Source: Sequoia sempervirens | Lineage: Eukaryota > Streptophyta > Pinopsida > Cupressales > Cupressaceae | Assembly (NCBI GenBank): GCA_007258455.2 | Contig: VDFB02373365.1 | Location: forward strand, 222,369,353 to 222,433,352 | Reading direction: 5' to 3' | DNA: 64,000 nucleotides | Shown: in pieces, positions 25,570 through 38,458 of the stretch | Layout of the letters: the number at the start of each line of letters is the position of its first letter | How positions within the stretch are numbered: position 1 is the first letter of the stretch | Made by a program: the position numbers and the translations under genes | The notes under the pieces: generated by a model | What the model was told of the DNA's origin: nothing | Seen by the model: the letters and a program-made list of their open reading frames with translations, nothing else | The model's database searches: none

Positions 25570-26849
25570 TGTAGAAATTTAAAATTGAATTAACACCTAT
25601 CACACACCCTAAATGACATTTTCACATCATCAACATCATTATCATCAAACATCACTGCATTTTACATTAGTTGCATCAAAAACCCTAATTCCTCTATTAA
25701 TTAAATAATACATTATTTAATTAATTCACCTTTTTCATCATTTTTGACTAAATTAGATAAATCCCATTTATTTAATAAATTACTAAAACCCTATTTATGT
25801 TATTAATTGAATAAAATTACATTTATGTAATTAATTAATGTTTTCATCATTTTGACCAATTAAATAAATTATATTTATTTAATAAAGTCCTAAGCTCATG
25901 TTATTTCATCCTGATTAGTTAAATAACACCAATTATTTAATTACGTCACTAAATCATGTTATTCCACTAAGTCAATTAAATTATTAAATCATATAATTTA
26001 ATTAACTCACTTTCCCTCCAAATTTGAATAATTAAATCAAACTATTTAAAACATCATCAAAAATCAAATCAAACTAATGCAACTTCGTTTGCATAATTAA
26101 AACTTGATTTGCACGTTCAACTCCAAAAAGTAATTAATTAATTAAATCAATTAATCAATTATCCTCACCCACTTTCTGATTGAGAAAATTACAATTGCTT
26201 ACCGAGCCATCTAATTTGCTGACTAAGCCATCTAATTTCTTAACTAAGTCATCTAAATCCTGACTGATCAATCTAAAGCCTGAATGATCAATCTAAATCC
26301 TGACTATCCAATCTATTCCTCAATCACACAAATTGTGCAATCTACTTTGCACAATCTATTCATGTGTAAATCCTCTCAACACCTTTCGACCGTCGATCTT
26401 GACTCAATATTGTTTAATCCTATCGTCCATTTTGAATCACATTTTCTATATAACAAACCTCTTTCCTCACAAAAAAAGGATTGAAGAGTCAACATCATTT
26501 GCACAACGAAGTACTTCTGACATTCACAACCACCATTGTTAGAGCTTCAACATACCTTTGATCAAGCATTCACACATCAACCTTTTGTACATGAACTATG
26601 GAGGCTTCAAAGTGATATGAGCAATCCAACATCAAGCGAATACACTCCAATACGGGATGGTAACACTATGTTTTTTCATGAATTCATGTATGCTTTCATA
26701 TTTTGATCTTGTTTCTTGAATTTTGTAATAGCTTAGTTTAATTTCGTAAGTGTAGGAATAGTTCTTAGATTTAGGTTCTTGATCATAGATTAGATTATAT
26801 TTTCAATTACGTTTATCTATTTACACTCCATGATTTTCCCCCTCACACA
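25570..26849 (+). repeat. G1 3' LTR
   Basis: 1,280 bases, partner of 6466-7715. Starts TGTAGAAATT and ends CCCTCACACA. It is slightly longer through small insertions such as the extra CATCATTATCAT near 25630. TATA-like sequence lies at 26447-26454. Confidence 0.93.
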
Positions 26850-26854
26850 GATGT

Positions 26855-27571
26855 ATATATACATATATGCATACATGTTGCATTGTCCCTTCGATAACTT
26901 CATGCTCATAGGCAACCCATTCATAAGTGTGCATAGGTACGTCTACCTATGTACTCTCATGTATGTGTTCCTTCATGCATATGGTCTATCATCGACATGC
27001 ATATGCATACATATATATACATTCAATGTGTTTTCACCTCATCAATCAAGAATAGTAATGTAAAGAAGAACCCATAAACTCCAAACACATAATCATCATC
27101 CAAGAATGCACTCAACAGTAATCAAGATCCTTACCAATGTAAACACATCATACAAAAGGATGACTTACCGATTCCCAACTCTATGACTTTACTCAACCAT
27201 TCTATTGTGAGTGTGTGTAAAATCTTAGTAAGGTTTCATTTAAGGGTTACCCGACCAATCACTTATCCTAAGTGATACTTCCCCTCCCTTCAAGAGGATT
27301 GAACCTATCCCTACAACCAGCTTAGTACAACACTAAGGTAGTTAGACATTCATAATAAATCCACTTGCATCTTAAAACTTTAGCATATTCATATAGCAAT
27401 ACATTTTCTTTATCAATGTAAACATAATTACTCTTCCAAAGAAATAATATCTTAATACCTATTTCAGTATTTCATTCCTTTATCAAACATATCAAAATCG
27501 TGATTACATTTATCATTATATTTTCTTGTGAAGGTAAAAGTAAATTAGTAACATCAAGACGGGGTGTGACA
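26855..27571 (-). repeat. right part of degraded LTR copy A
   Basis: On the minus strand it starts TGTCACACCCCG (27571), a common start for large gypsy LTRs. It is similar to the first part of copy B (32461-33180) in inverted orientation. Shared landmarks include CTTAGTAC, AGTGATACTTCCCCTC (27270), AAGGGTTAC, GAGTGTGTGT and the TACCTATGCA to AATGGG block. G1 cut this LTR at 26850. Confidence 0.6.
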
Positions 27572-30500
27572 ATATTAGTCTCCTAGTTTTGTTCTTTAGT
27601 CTAGTGTGCATGTACCTATTCTTGTAATGTGTCCAAAGAAATTAGTCACTACACAAATACAAAAGAAGTGCTAACTAATACATGTAAATGGGAATACCAC
27701 ACTCTACTAATTATGGGAGTAGACATAACATATATATAAGAGAAAACAAAGGAAACATAAAGACACACATAAGAGTAAACAATGGAAACATAAATACATG
27801 TATACACAATAGAAACATAGCGACATACATAATGGTTCACAATGAAAATAATATGAAAACACATTACCTATGCCAAGCATGCACACATTATTGGTTTCAT
27901 GACAAAGGGGAAAATGAGGTGGCACTTTCATTTGATAAGAAGGGATTCAAGAGGATCCTAGAGGAAAATGGAGAGAGAGAAGTGGTTGAATCCACAAAGA
28001 GACACCTTAGAAAATATAAATATAGGATAATGAAGACTAGGAAGGACCAATGAAGATGATATAAATGTAAGTTTGTCACCCAAGATAATGATATGTCATG
28101 TTAACATTGAAACACTAATTATGATAATTTAATGGTTCATGATAATTGCTAAAAAAATTATGGTAATTAAGTGGCCATAGTAATGGCTATGTGGTTGTGA
28201 CCCTTGGATTTGATTTTACCACCCATAACAAGGCCAATTCAAGCTAAAAATAAAATATAAAAAGTGATGATATCATCAACAACCATGTGGCAATCATCTA
28301 ATTAGAGAATAGGTTAGGCCTTGTGCAGGCCAAGTCTAGTTTTCTTGTGTCCTAATGATGTAGAGAGTAGATATAAGAAATATGCCTCCCCTTAAATGTA
28401 TTTGAAATAAAGTGATTAGGGTAATTTATAGCTAATCATTTTAAGGTAAATGGTAAGCATAGAAAGGAAAAATGATGTCAAGGATTTTGGTAAGGTGAAG
28501 TGATGGAGGAAAAATAAAGAAAGGAAAGGGACTATTTCGATCATTCTTGCAAGCGATAAGGATGATAAGGAGGAGGATAAAATTTAGGTTATTGCCCCAA
28601 GTAACAATAGGAAAAAGATACCCCTTGTGTGGGTAGATGATGAGAGGGAGAATAAAATCAAGTGAATAATCTAGAACCATAGAACAAAAAACTAGTATGG
28701 TAAGAAGATATGATTTCCATAGTTATAGGGGAAGATAAATAACCATATAAATTGCACATAATAGATGGATGAAGGAATATACAAATGATCTAGGATATAG
28801 AAAGGAAAAGTAGGTGTGAAAGGGATAGATCAAGATGATGGTATTTATGAGGTAAATGAGATTAGAATATTTCCTCAATGGGAGAGAGTAAAGAGGCCCC
28901 TATGGGATGATATGGTAGGTATGTATGAAATATATTGATATCAAAATTAAAAGGGAACAAGTAATTCAATACCCCTAAGATTATAAGAATGTAATGGTAG
29001 TACAAGTGGTAAATGTCCAGGTTAGAAACAATATGAGAAAATGATGTGAATAACATGATGAGAAGGATAGTAATAATTATATATGGTAGTAGATAAATTA
29101 CATAGAAGAAAGGTATATAATATGGCTAAGTAGATTATACAATATGGAATTTTTTATTTTCTCCTCTTTGATGTTAAGTTTCTTGTTATCAATTCCATGC
29201 ATGTTTGTTCTTCTATCTTGGTAGCATTTGGTCTTCAATAATTATCTTTTGATTATTATTCATTCTTATTTATCATGATTTTTCATTCCAATGGCATGGA
29301 AATTGTGAATATTTCTTTGAGTAGATGTTTCATCAATGTTACTATTTCTTGGTAATCATGTGTGAATTTATAGATAGCTATAATAACATTTGGGTTTTTA
29401 CTTGGGGTAAAAAATCATATCCAATTAAAATGGGAAGAGAAATGGTCGGTAGTTTCTATTGTATCTCCATAAGGAAAATAAAACCATTAATCTTCATGTG
29501 CAAAGGAAAAAAATATATAGTAGTGAATGTAAAGTGAATGGGAGAGAGGGGTAGTGAGAGAGGAGTGAAGAGAGTAGGCTCTAGAATACATCCTCATATT
29601 ATTCACTTAGGGGGGAGAGAGTATCAAATTAAGAAAGATTAGTTCAAGGAATATTTAGAACCCATGGAGAACAATCTAGAGTGTGGTTATTAAAGGAGCC
29701 TACAACCATAGGTTGGTGCTTAAACCTAGGAATGGACTATATTGAGACAATCAAACCTTCACGTACAAGACTTGGAGAAACACTATAATATTGATAGACT
29801 ATTATTTTAAGTCATAGTTGGTAGAGCATGTGTGATTAGTTTATGTGATCTTATTAGCCCTTTTTGAATCCAATATAGTATATTTCATATTATTGTAATA
29901 ACAATAGCATTATTTTTTCTTTCACTTGGTGTGTGATCTAATATAGCTATAAGTGGTTGCTAGCTAGGGAAATATTTCATTAGACCCCCTTACCTATATT
30001 TCAATAAATAATATCAAGCACACTTTCTTTTTTGGATCTATGTTGTGAGGTTCTAGTGGAGATCATATAGGTGTGAGAGATTCATATAATTATAAGGACC
30101 AATGAGAGGAATAGTTTCAAAGAGTGTCTTTCCTAAATGAGAGTGTTTTTAAATGTCCTCTAACATAGCAATTCTAGGTAGAAGCTATAGGAACATCCTT
30201 TATTAAAAGGATAATGGAGAAGGATTTTTGAGAGTCTATATGTTCTAGTGATATTTTTGGGTAGAGGGAATGTGCAAGTGGTTTGAGACGAAAAATAGTT
30301 CTGGATTGGATTTTGTGTGAAGATGTATTCAAGAAGGAGAACTAGAATGGTCTTTTGGAGGCTTGTGAAATTTGTATTTACAGAGTAGAGAGAAAGGGCT
30401 CATATAGACACGGCTCTTGAGATGATGAGAAAGATTTGATCAATATTGGATGTAATGGAAATAATGCAATACAAATTAGTTGTTGCAAATATAACTGAAT

Positions 30501-31304
30501 ATAATGAGAAAAATATTAATAAGGAAGGGTCATATAGCATGTTAAATGTGAAGTAATTATTATTTGAGAAGAAATAAGAGTTTTTCTCTATCATGCATTA
30601 ATGGGTAGAGTATATTTATTGGAATATATATGGTTAAAAAGGTTAGGAAAGTGAATAAAAGTAACTTGAAGTCACTAAATATAGTAGAAGAAAAGATATC
30701 AGAAGACATATTGTCTAGACTAGATTCCTTGGAAAGAAGACTTGTATAAGTCATGTTTGAAGAGGAAGGAGAATTGTAGACCACTATTTTATTTTCTTTT
30801 AGGTAGGGATAACCTAGAAGAATCAATGTGATGGTTAGAGTATTAAGATAAGATGAAAGGTAAGGCATGCATGCTTAGTGTACTCCAAAATGACACATGT
30901 GAGAGTAGTCTTGCAGTAGAAGGGTATATGCATGGAGATGGGAGGCCAAAAAGTGGTCACACCAATTTTTTCCCCCAGCTAAACATAACGCAAGTATGTT
31001 ATAACGCACTTGCATTATGGTTTATATTGTCAAGCATTAGGCTCAATCAATAAAGACTATAACATGCTCATGCTTTTTTAATTTAAAGAAAAATATATAA
31101 ATGAGATTGACCACTAAACAAAAAAAATTGGTTTGTAAGTTTATAGATCATACCTGTGTTCTTTAATCGACCATTCTCTATTGAATCACCGCAAACATGC
31201 CGCCATGACAATGCAAAGGTCGAAGAGGTAAATATTTTTAGCTTTTTAATATAAAAATTATATCAAATAGATAGAAAGATTTTTGAGTTATTTAATTTTA
31301 AGGA
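27572..31304. other. AT-rich intergenic DNA, no gene seen
   Basis: No convincing coding frame. A frame at 27688-28053 is open for 121 residues, but its first half is a three-copy tandem repeat of about 30 bases (GAAACATA units, 27755-27850). Purine-rich AGGA/GAGAGG stretches occur at 28440-28640 and near 29540. Nothing else is recognised. Confidence 0.55.
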
Positions 31305-32160
31305 ATGGATAATGCCCCACCAATTGATGAAAACTCACATTCACCAATTGATGAAAACCCTCCTAAAGAACAACCACAACAAAACCCTCCCACATTTCCT
31401 CAGAATCCTCCTAGGACAAAAGAAAAATGATTAGGGAAATTTGAAAATAATAAAAGAGAACTTGAGGGAATAAATGGGAGGTTTAGAGATCCATGGTGAA
31501 CAAAATCCCATAGGTTTACTATTGCTAATTAATTATAATCAATTGTCTCTCACATAGTATCCTCAAGTGGTAAAATTGACACTTGGTCGAACAAGAGAGA
31601 AGAACATGAACAATTTTATGCAAATAAACTGTCATATGAGAAAAGTGAACAAAAAAAACTAAAATATGATTTGTGTGCATTGTTCACCAACCCAAGAACT
31701 AATGCACCCATACACAAAACTTGTAGGAGGTTCCCTATCCATTGGTGCCACTACCAAGGAGTAAGGAATATTTTTTGGGAGGTGGTGGATGGTTTTTTAC
31801 CATCCTAGAAATGTAATAACGATGAGGTCCTGCAATATTTTTTAAGGAAACTCTATTACAAGTTTTTTCTCAATGAGATCTCAAATTACATTGACATGCA
31901 AGATTTCCAAGGTAGAGGTGGAGGCTTAGCATAGGATAGAGTGGAGGCATAACATGCCCAAAACTAGGTATAGAGAACCCTTTCTAGACCAAAGTTTGAG
32001 CATGTCACTGTCCCTTTCGTTGTGAAGGAGGATGTTGATTTTGAGACCTTGCAATCCAATAGTTCTCTTAGTCAAACCCTAGTCTTTAAGGTCTCAACCT
32101 TCACCTCACTTATGTCGAAATTGTGTGTCTCTTTGTGCTTATGGGTATGAGTATGTTCAA
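31305..32160 (+). pseudogene. unrecognised coding relic
   Basis: One frame starting at ATG 31305 reads MDNAPPIDENSHSPIDENPP, with a short repeated PIDEN motif, and a Pro/Gln-rich N-terminus. It stays protein-like across several stops: KIDTWSNKREEHEQFYANKL (31570), KLKYDLCALFTNPRTNAP (31660), FPIHWCHYQGVRNIFWEVVD (31730), LYYKFFLNEISNYIDMQDF (31850) and PKFEHVTVPFVVKEDVDFET (31990). The stops are mainly TAG, TAA and TGA in places that fit C-to-T or G-to-A decay. The Trp/Cys/His-containing middle part could be from a transposase or gag-like protein, but I do not recognise a family. It is probably old transposon or gene debris. Confidence 0.45.
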
Positions 32161-32460
32161 GATGCACATGGACAACAATAGGCCACATCTATATTGGATT
32201 ATATTACATCATGATAGATGGGTTATTGGATCAAACATTTGGAATTAATAGACAAGTAAATTTGAACAAGGTCAAATTCAATTTATCATATTTCATTTTG
32301 AGATGTAAGAATAACTAAATTACTAGATTTATTATAATAAAATTTTAGGTTTAGATTTTTCACCTTACATCAAGAATCACTCCACCTCTCACTTACACAT
32401 CGATGTCGAGTCCATAGGTATGTAAATAGTAAAGAAATAACAAGTATAGTACATGTGAAA

Positions 32461-34313
32461 TGTTACACCCCATGTGTTATTACCTATTTACTATTGCCTT
32501 GTTTAGTTAAAATGTTTTAATATATATGAATGTGTTTTGTATATGAATCTTGATGGAAATATGATGAATGAATGTTTAATTCAATTTTTTTTATTAATGA
32601 TTCTATAGATGAAATATATGATGCATATGAATGTATTATTATTAGCTAACTACCATTATGATGTACTAAGTTGAATGCAGGAACAAGTTCAAACCTCCAA
32701 AAGAGAGGGGAAGTATCACTCGGGAGAAGAACTTGGTCAGGTAACCCTTAATGAGCCTAACTGAGCATACACACACTCACACCCTAGTTGTTCTAAGTTG
32801 AGTCAAGTTGGTTCGGGTAAATGGTAAGCGATCTCCAGTTTTGGTTATGAGTGTTTATATTGGTTTACGATCTTGTTCTAGGAATCTTTTGATTGAGGAA
32901 TATGATTAAGTCTTTATGTCGAGTGAAAGCCCTTCCTTTTGTGTTCATGTTTGTATCAATGAAGTATATACATAAAACATATATATGTATATATGTATGT
33001 ATCTACAATAAACTCATACATATGAGTAAATACATGTATGAGTATGTGTAGGTAGGCATATCTATGCATGCCCATGAATGGATTACCCAAATGCATGGGA
33101 ATATCGATTGGACGAATGTGACATATATATATATACACTTCATGTATATATGTCAATTGATGGAAATGAGAATATATATGCAAATATGTAAGGATATTAA
33201 AATAATATTATATATATACATAACATATATATTAATATATATGTGTGTAATCATGTATAAACATATATATTAATATGTGTATATAAGTGTATATATATGC
33301 AATTATTTTAATATATATGTTTATATATTTATTTAATTGGTAAATCATATAGATATATTTATATATATTAATATATATACATATTATGAATGTAATATAT
33401 ATACATATATATATTAATGATATATACATATATATATTAATGATATATACATATATAATATGCATATGTTATTGTTTGGTTTATATAAAATTCTTTGAAT
33501 AAAAGCATAGCGCATGAAATAAGTGTTTCCATAGTATATACTAAATGTGGTATGAATAAGTAAAAGTGCAATATAGCGTTGTCATATGTAATTTATTATG
33601 GCTAAGTTTATAAGTAGTGCATGAATCACAAGTGAATAAGTCAAAGGATTTAAAGCGCATGAAAAGGGAAAATAATTTTTATGTTGCAAAGAGAATGAAT
33701 GTAGATTTCAACGAATAGAATAAGTATTTGGTAGCACTATTATATGATAGAAATAGATAACCATTAAACTTAGTCAAATCTTATATGGAAGAAATATAAG
33801 AGGGTATTCGACTTGAAAACCAAGTAGGAAACTTGCAGAAAAGGAATTGTTGTTCATTGACTCAGTAAAAGAGTCTTGTTGTCCCATAAACTAAGTCGAC
33901 TCGACCATTTGAAATGTGAGGATTGTCATGTGTTGCAATCTAAGAGTTAGTTCAGCTAAGTCAATGCATGTACATAAGAAGGTGGTGGGATTGTTAGCTT
34001 GTTTGTAGCCTTTGGATATTCAATTTTTAGTACATATAGAGGTACTCTCTCTACCATTTGTTACACTTTTCATTCTAATTACTTTATTGTAAGTATTTTT
34101 GTGCAAGTGAGTTGAGAGCTTGAGAGATAGTGAGTTGCTTTTTTATTTTGCATTAGTATTTGTTGAGAGATTTGGTAAGAGGCTATAAGTGGGAATTGGG
34201 TTGATCTTAGAGGAAGTAGCAGGTGGGCTTGAAGAATTAAGCTAGGAAGGAAGGATTATCATTTGGATCTTTATCCAGACATGTTAACTTCTATTCCTCC
34301 GTTATTATGTTGG
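32461..34313 (+). repeat. old LTR copy B, cut by G3
   Basis: Starts TGTTACACCCC at 32461 and is related, in inverted orientation, to copy A. A low-complexity AT stretch (33190-33470) sits in its middle. A probable U3/R part follows, with CTCTCTC and T-rich sequence near 34050. It stops at the exact base where the G3 LTR begins, without the usual CA end. The rest is therefore presumably beyond G3, outside the window. Confidence 0.55.
33190..33470. repeat. ATATAT/TTAATATAT low-complexity tract
   Basis: Nearly pure A/T with repeated ACATATATATTAATATAT words. The Tyr/Ile-rich frames on both strands here are artefacts. Confidence 0.9.
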
Positions 34314-34666
34314 TGAAACATAGAAAAAGAGAGCCACTACTATGATACCTAACCCGCTTTTTCTAGGTTATAGTTTCATTCAAAAGATGAGATCCAAGAA
34401 CCTTGAAATAACTATCAACCCAAGAGGTGAATTAAGCCAAGATTTAGGGATCTTGAAATATCTCCTTTATGCAAGGACGGTGTGGTGAGCTAAATCACAA
34501 TTTGGGGAGAAGAAATTGAACTAAGAAATAAACCCTAATTCTAGGTCTAACACATGTAATGCATGAATTTAGCATAAAATAGAAAGAAACTATAAATTTT
34601 CTAGAAAAATAGGGAGTAGATAATGTTGTGCACCTAATCAAATCTTTCCTTTTTGAAGTGCTAACA

Positions 34667-34809
34667 GGGACTCATTTGCCACTAAAGGCGAATGGGTCTT
34701 GGTTTTCTTGTTCAGAGAGCTTAATCTAAAACTGAAGCTCATATAGTGTAAGATCTATTGCCCCTCAAACCCTAACAAGGACTCATTCACCACTAAAGGT
34801 GAATGGGTC
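34667..34809. repeat. two hairpins downstream of the G3 TATA box (3' LTR)
   Basis: 34667-34698 has arms GGGACTCATTTGCC and GGCGAATGGGTCT (one T-G wobble). 34779-34809 has arms GGACTCATTCACC and GGTGAATGGGTC (perfect inner stem). Both loops are ACTAAA. The partners in the other LTR are 63274-63305 and 63387-63418. Confidence 0.85.
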
Positions 34810-35402
34810 ATGTTAGGTCCTTCCAGAAAAATCTAAATCTGATCTTCAACTTCTAGGTCTAAACTCATCCTTTGCACCTTGAAATTCCTTCTTTCGAATC
34901 CAGATCTGCTAATAATTTGCAAGAAAAAATTTGTAGCTTGTTGGTGGATAGGGGTTTTCCTTAGTCAAACCCCTTGTTGGTAATTAAACCTTTGATGAAT
35001 GAAAATATAAAACATGTAATGTGTGCAATCCTAATTTTAAGTGTGTTTAAGATTAAGATACCTAAGAATGTAAAGGAAATTCTATTCAATTGTGTTAAAA
35101 TAGAACCCTAAAATGAAACATGAATAATGCAAGTAACCTACTATAGAAGATCCCAAATCCTCTCAATAGATTACAAATCTAAATATACCTCTCTTTAGGT
35201 TGCAAGTAGGATGATCATAGAACAATTCAAGTGGCCTACTAATGTTTGATCTTTGACACAAAATGAGCTTGAAGACTTGTAATGTTGCTCCAAACTTCAC
35301 TCTTGGTTGCTTCTTGACTATGAATGCTTGATCTCATGAAAGTTATTTTGTCTCTTAGCTTGTTTCAAATATTCTTCTAGTTGAAATTATGTAAAATAAC
35401 CT

Positions 35403-35412
35403 TATATTTATA
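35403..35412 (-). promoter_or_regulatory. TATA box of G3 3' LTR
   Basis: On the minus strand TATAAATATAAGG. The same string (CTATAAATATAAG) occurs in both G2 LTRs. Confidence 0.6.
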
Positions 35413-35530
35413 CATAACTTGAGAATGGAACCTGAAATTCAAAATAATTAAAGCCGAAATCAGATCTAGGATTGAAAATCATTAAAATCCCACCACAATT
35501 AAATTCAAAAAGGGGTGTCCTATGTGAGGA

Positions 35531-35687
35531 GGACCCATTCTCTACTAAAGTAAAATGGGTCCTAACACAACTTTCTAGGACCATGCTTTCAGGGAATGAA
35601 ATAACATCAAAAACCCATTTCAAAAATGCCAAGAAAGGGGTTTTCTATGTGCAGAGGACCCATTCGCCACTAAAGGTGAATGGGTCC
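35531..35687. repeat. two hairpins upstream of the G3 TATA box
   Basis: 35531-35562 (arms GGACCCATTCTCT and GTAAAATGGGTCC, poorly paired inside) and 35656-35687 (arms GGACCCATTCGCC and GGTGAATGGGTCC, one wobble) lie in a local duplication of about 120 bases. Each is preceded by TCTATGTG or CCTATGTG and followed by TTTCTAGGACC. Confidence 0.85.
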
Positions 35688-36051
35688 TAGCACCATTTTC
35701 TAGGACCTCAAATTTTCCAAATTAAATGTCATACAATATCATTATAGGGTGTCGGGATAGATGCTTTGGAAAGTGTAATTAAGAGGGCTTGAAATTGAAT
35801 TAAAGGGGCCAATTAAGCTCAATTAACCACAATTAATTAATGAAACCCTAGATAAGTGTGAAAGTGTAATACAATACTTTACAACACCCCAAATAAGGTA
35901 GAATTTAAGTCCTTTTTAGTTAAAAGGGCCCTAGATTCCATGTGAATGTGTACAACACTTTACAACACTAAATCAAGGCATAATTAGGTTAATTTTATAT
36001 CAATTATTCCCAAATTAAGTGTGAAAAAAAGTTGCTTTTTTCTACACTACA

Positions 36052-36067
36052 TTTAGCCCCCACTTTA
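36052..36067 (-). other. G3 polypurine tract
   Basis: On the minus strand AAAGTGGGGGCTAAA ends directly at the TG of the 3' LTR. G2 has AAACTGGGGCCTAAA at the same place. Confidence 0.7.
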
Positions 36068-36697
36068 GCTGTCATATGATACTACGTGCATATGCAAGAT
36101 AAAGGAAATAACCACTATCAAAAGGATACTCATATGGACTGATTAGGGAGAATGAAGCCCCCACTGTAGTTACCTACAAAACCACAATGTTAGGAACTAC
36201 ATCCTACAACACAAATTAGTTTGTTGCTCAAAAATCCTCTTATCAAACTTCTAAGGAGAATTGAATTCAAGGGTTGATGTATGCCCGCTGATTCCACTTG
36301 CTTTATGGAGGTGGAATTAGGGTGAATACAAAACCACATCAAATCACTTAGGTCATATCATAGGGTATTTCCAAGTACCATACCACATAGTGATAGAAAT
36401 TTGTTGAGACTGGGAGCAAAATTATGAATCCAATGTAGCAAACGACATCAAAAAATAAATCATCTAGCCCTCAATATGCTAATTTGAATGAATTTCCCTT
36501 AAAATGAATGAGCTTTATTTATGAGGGTTTTACTATATACTAATGAAAATGAAACTTTTCACTATTCATTTTACATTTACCTTTTTTTGAATTACCTTGG
36601 TGCAGAGTGAGTGAAAATGTTGAGCCGAAGGGTCTACAAGACCCTGAGATTGGACGTGATGCACAGCAAGGCCACACAAGTCATACTTTGGCACACG

Positions 36698-36962
36698 GTG
36701 AGTGAATTCTACTCTCCTTTTTCATCATTTTCTTACATTTACTATACTTTTTTATGTTGATTAGAGTACTTTTAGGACCCTATAAAATATTGGTGCAAAG
36801 CGTCCCTCTTTGTCACAAAGTGTCCCACTTTGGCGCAAAGTGTCCAAGACCCCCGTACAAAGATTACATGTTGTCCATATTAGCTAAAAAATCATCTTAG
36901 AACAACTTTAGTGTTATTTAATTGCTTAGTCTAGGACTTACTTTATGTATTCTACTTTTTAG
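36698..36962 (+). other. apparent intron 1 of the G3 antisense gene
   Basis: Begins GTGAGT and ends TACTTTTTAG. It contains about three copies of a 20-base repeat (GCAAAGTGTCCCACTTTGG and variants, 36780-36850), the same motif that fills intron 1 of the G2 gene. Confidence 0.6.
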
Positions 36963-38262
36963 GTTGCTCCCTAAGCCCATCGATACATAGGAGGGAGACA
37001 GTTTCATTTCCTTCGTGAACCAATTACACGGCTATTAAAGGAGGGCATCGAGCTACTTCAAGAGGTTGGGTTATTTTGGGTATACCTCATGCCACCAATG
37101 AGGTATCATGATGGGATGCTACTGGCCCTAGTAAAGAGATGGGGCATAGGTTCATGTACCTTCCATCTTCCTATCGGGGAGATGACAGTGACCCTAGAGG
37201 ACATACATCGCATATTACGAATTCCCATCTGAGGTGAGCATGTACGTCCAAATAGTGATAGATCTTTTGTATAGATGAGGGACGATATTCTTTATTGTCT
37301 AGAGAGACCTATCCATCGTTTGAGCATCGAACCATCTATTCCTGAGGCCGCAACATGCTCGCCCATCTCTATTATGATCTTAGTTGATTTGTATACTAGG
37401 AGCTTGATAGCATCATACATTGTACATTTTTGAAAATTTGGTATTTTGAGCATATCACGTGTACAAGGCTGACAAGATTTCCCATCATAGTAGCCATGGG
37501 TGAGTCGAGGATCTTCATCTATCCATTGAGATGACCATGGTAGGAGGGAAATTTGCTACATTGGTGGATTAGATTTGATCGATTCAATGAGGATGATATA
37601 TGTTGGAAACCATATCAGTGGATTCCCTAGTGGCAAGATGACAAGCATGAGCTACATAGGTTATAGATGGACTAGTTTCTTCTTGGTAGGCACGGTTACA
37701 TAGTCAGACCATTCTACTATGACTATGTTATGAGGCATTTTGGGTACATCTAGGTACCACCATGATCCAGACCAATGTACCGATAATTAGCATGGAGTGT
37801 TGCTAGGCCTAGGGACAGTCATCGTCTTACTATCAATAATGTATACTTTAGTGGTTCAGAGGATGATGACCCTGATATACCCCCAGTCTCTGAGGCTAAT
37901 GGTGTAGGCACATCACAAGCCTACGAAAAGTGGTGGATTATAGCTAGACCAGCTCCAGTCTTCCCTATGTACCATCTTGTGGGTTTTTTCGGACCTCTTC
38001 TAGGTTGTAGAGAGGACATAGATGATGATCAGATAGATGGGGATACGAGTGAGGATGACATTGTGCCTAAAATATTTTTGGGTTCAGATGAGGATGGTGA
38101 TGATGATGAGGAGGAGAAGGAGATTAATTCTATGAGCGAGGATACTAATGAGGCTAGGGAGGATCCAGTTGCAACTAATAGGGGAGAGAGACCACCTACA
38201 AGGTTCACTAGATCACATGTCATAGCCATATATACCAGAGGTCCACACACGGGTGTGGGGAG

Positions 38263-38458
38263 GTGAGTAGCAACAATCCACCCACACCTCCAACACAGAG
38301 GGGGGCCATCATTGTATGGTCATACCTTGACTGGTAGACTAGGGATCTGGGTGATGATTTCAAGTTTATGTTATTTATTTTTGCATGTATCTTTTATGCA
38401 TATTTTTTATATATGATTATGATGTTTACTGATATTCTTATGATTTCTATCTTGCAAG
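38263..38458 (+). other. apparent intron 2 of the G3 antisense gene
   Basis: Begins GTGAGT after a Gly/Arg-rich coding end and stops at TATCTTGCAAG. The same acceptor string ends intron 2 of the G2 gene. Confidence 0.6.

Larger units (their letters stand above)
6466..26849 (+). mobile_element. G1: Tat-type Ty3/gypsy retrotransposon with antisense PMD gene
   Basis: A structurally complete element of 20,384 bases. The LTRs run 6466-7715 and 25570-26849, start TGTAGA and end CACACA. The flanking 5-base duplication GATGT is perfect (6461-6465 and 26850-26854). In order it holds the 5' LTR, a primer-site-like segment, a leader of about 4.6 kb with a nested solo LTR, gag, pol (protease, RT, RNase H, second RNase H, integrase), a spacer, an antisense PMD gene, a polypurine tract and the 3' LTR. 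Domain order, integrase motifs (WGLDLVG) and the second RNase H fit the Tat lineage. Coding parts carry many stops and a few frameshifts, so it cannot encode its own functions. It sits inside old LTR copy A. Confidence 0.93.
34314..36051 (-). repeat. G3 3' LTR
   Basis: On the minus strand it starts TGTAGTGTAGAAA (36051) and ends CTATGTTTCA (34314). The first 1 kb from the left matches 62923-64000, but with a block near 63830-63950 that is missing here. It carries four hairpins and a TATA box. Confidence 0.9.

Noticed and set aside
27688..28053. 121-residue open frame as a gene
   Set aside because: Its N-terminal half is a three-copy 30-base repeat and the rest has no recognisable motif or relative in the window.
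31208..31304. Intron (GTAAAT to TTTTAAG) upstream of the 31305 relic
   Set aside because: Joining the flanks in any frame gives an immediate stop or loses the relic frame, so there is no support for a spliced upstream exon.
26855..34313. LTR copies A and B as the two LTRs of one element
   Set aside because: They lie in opposite orientation and each is broken by a different insertion, so they are independent old insertions.
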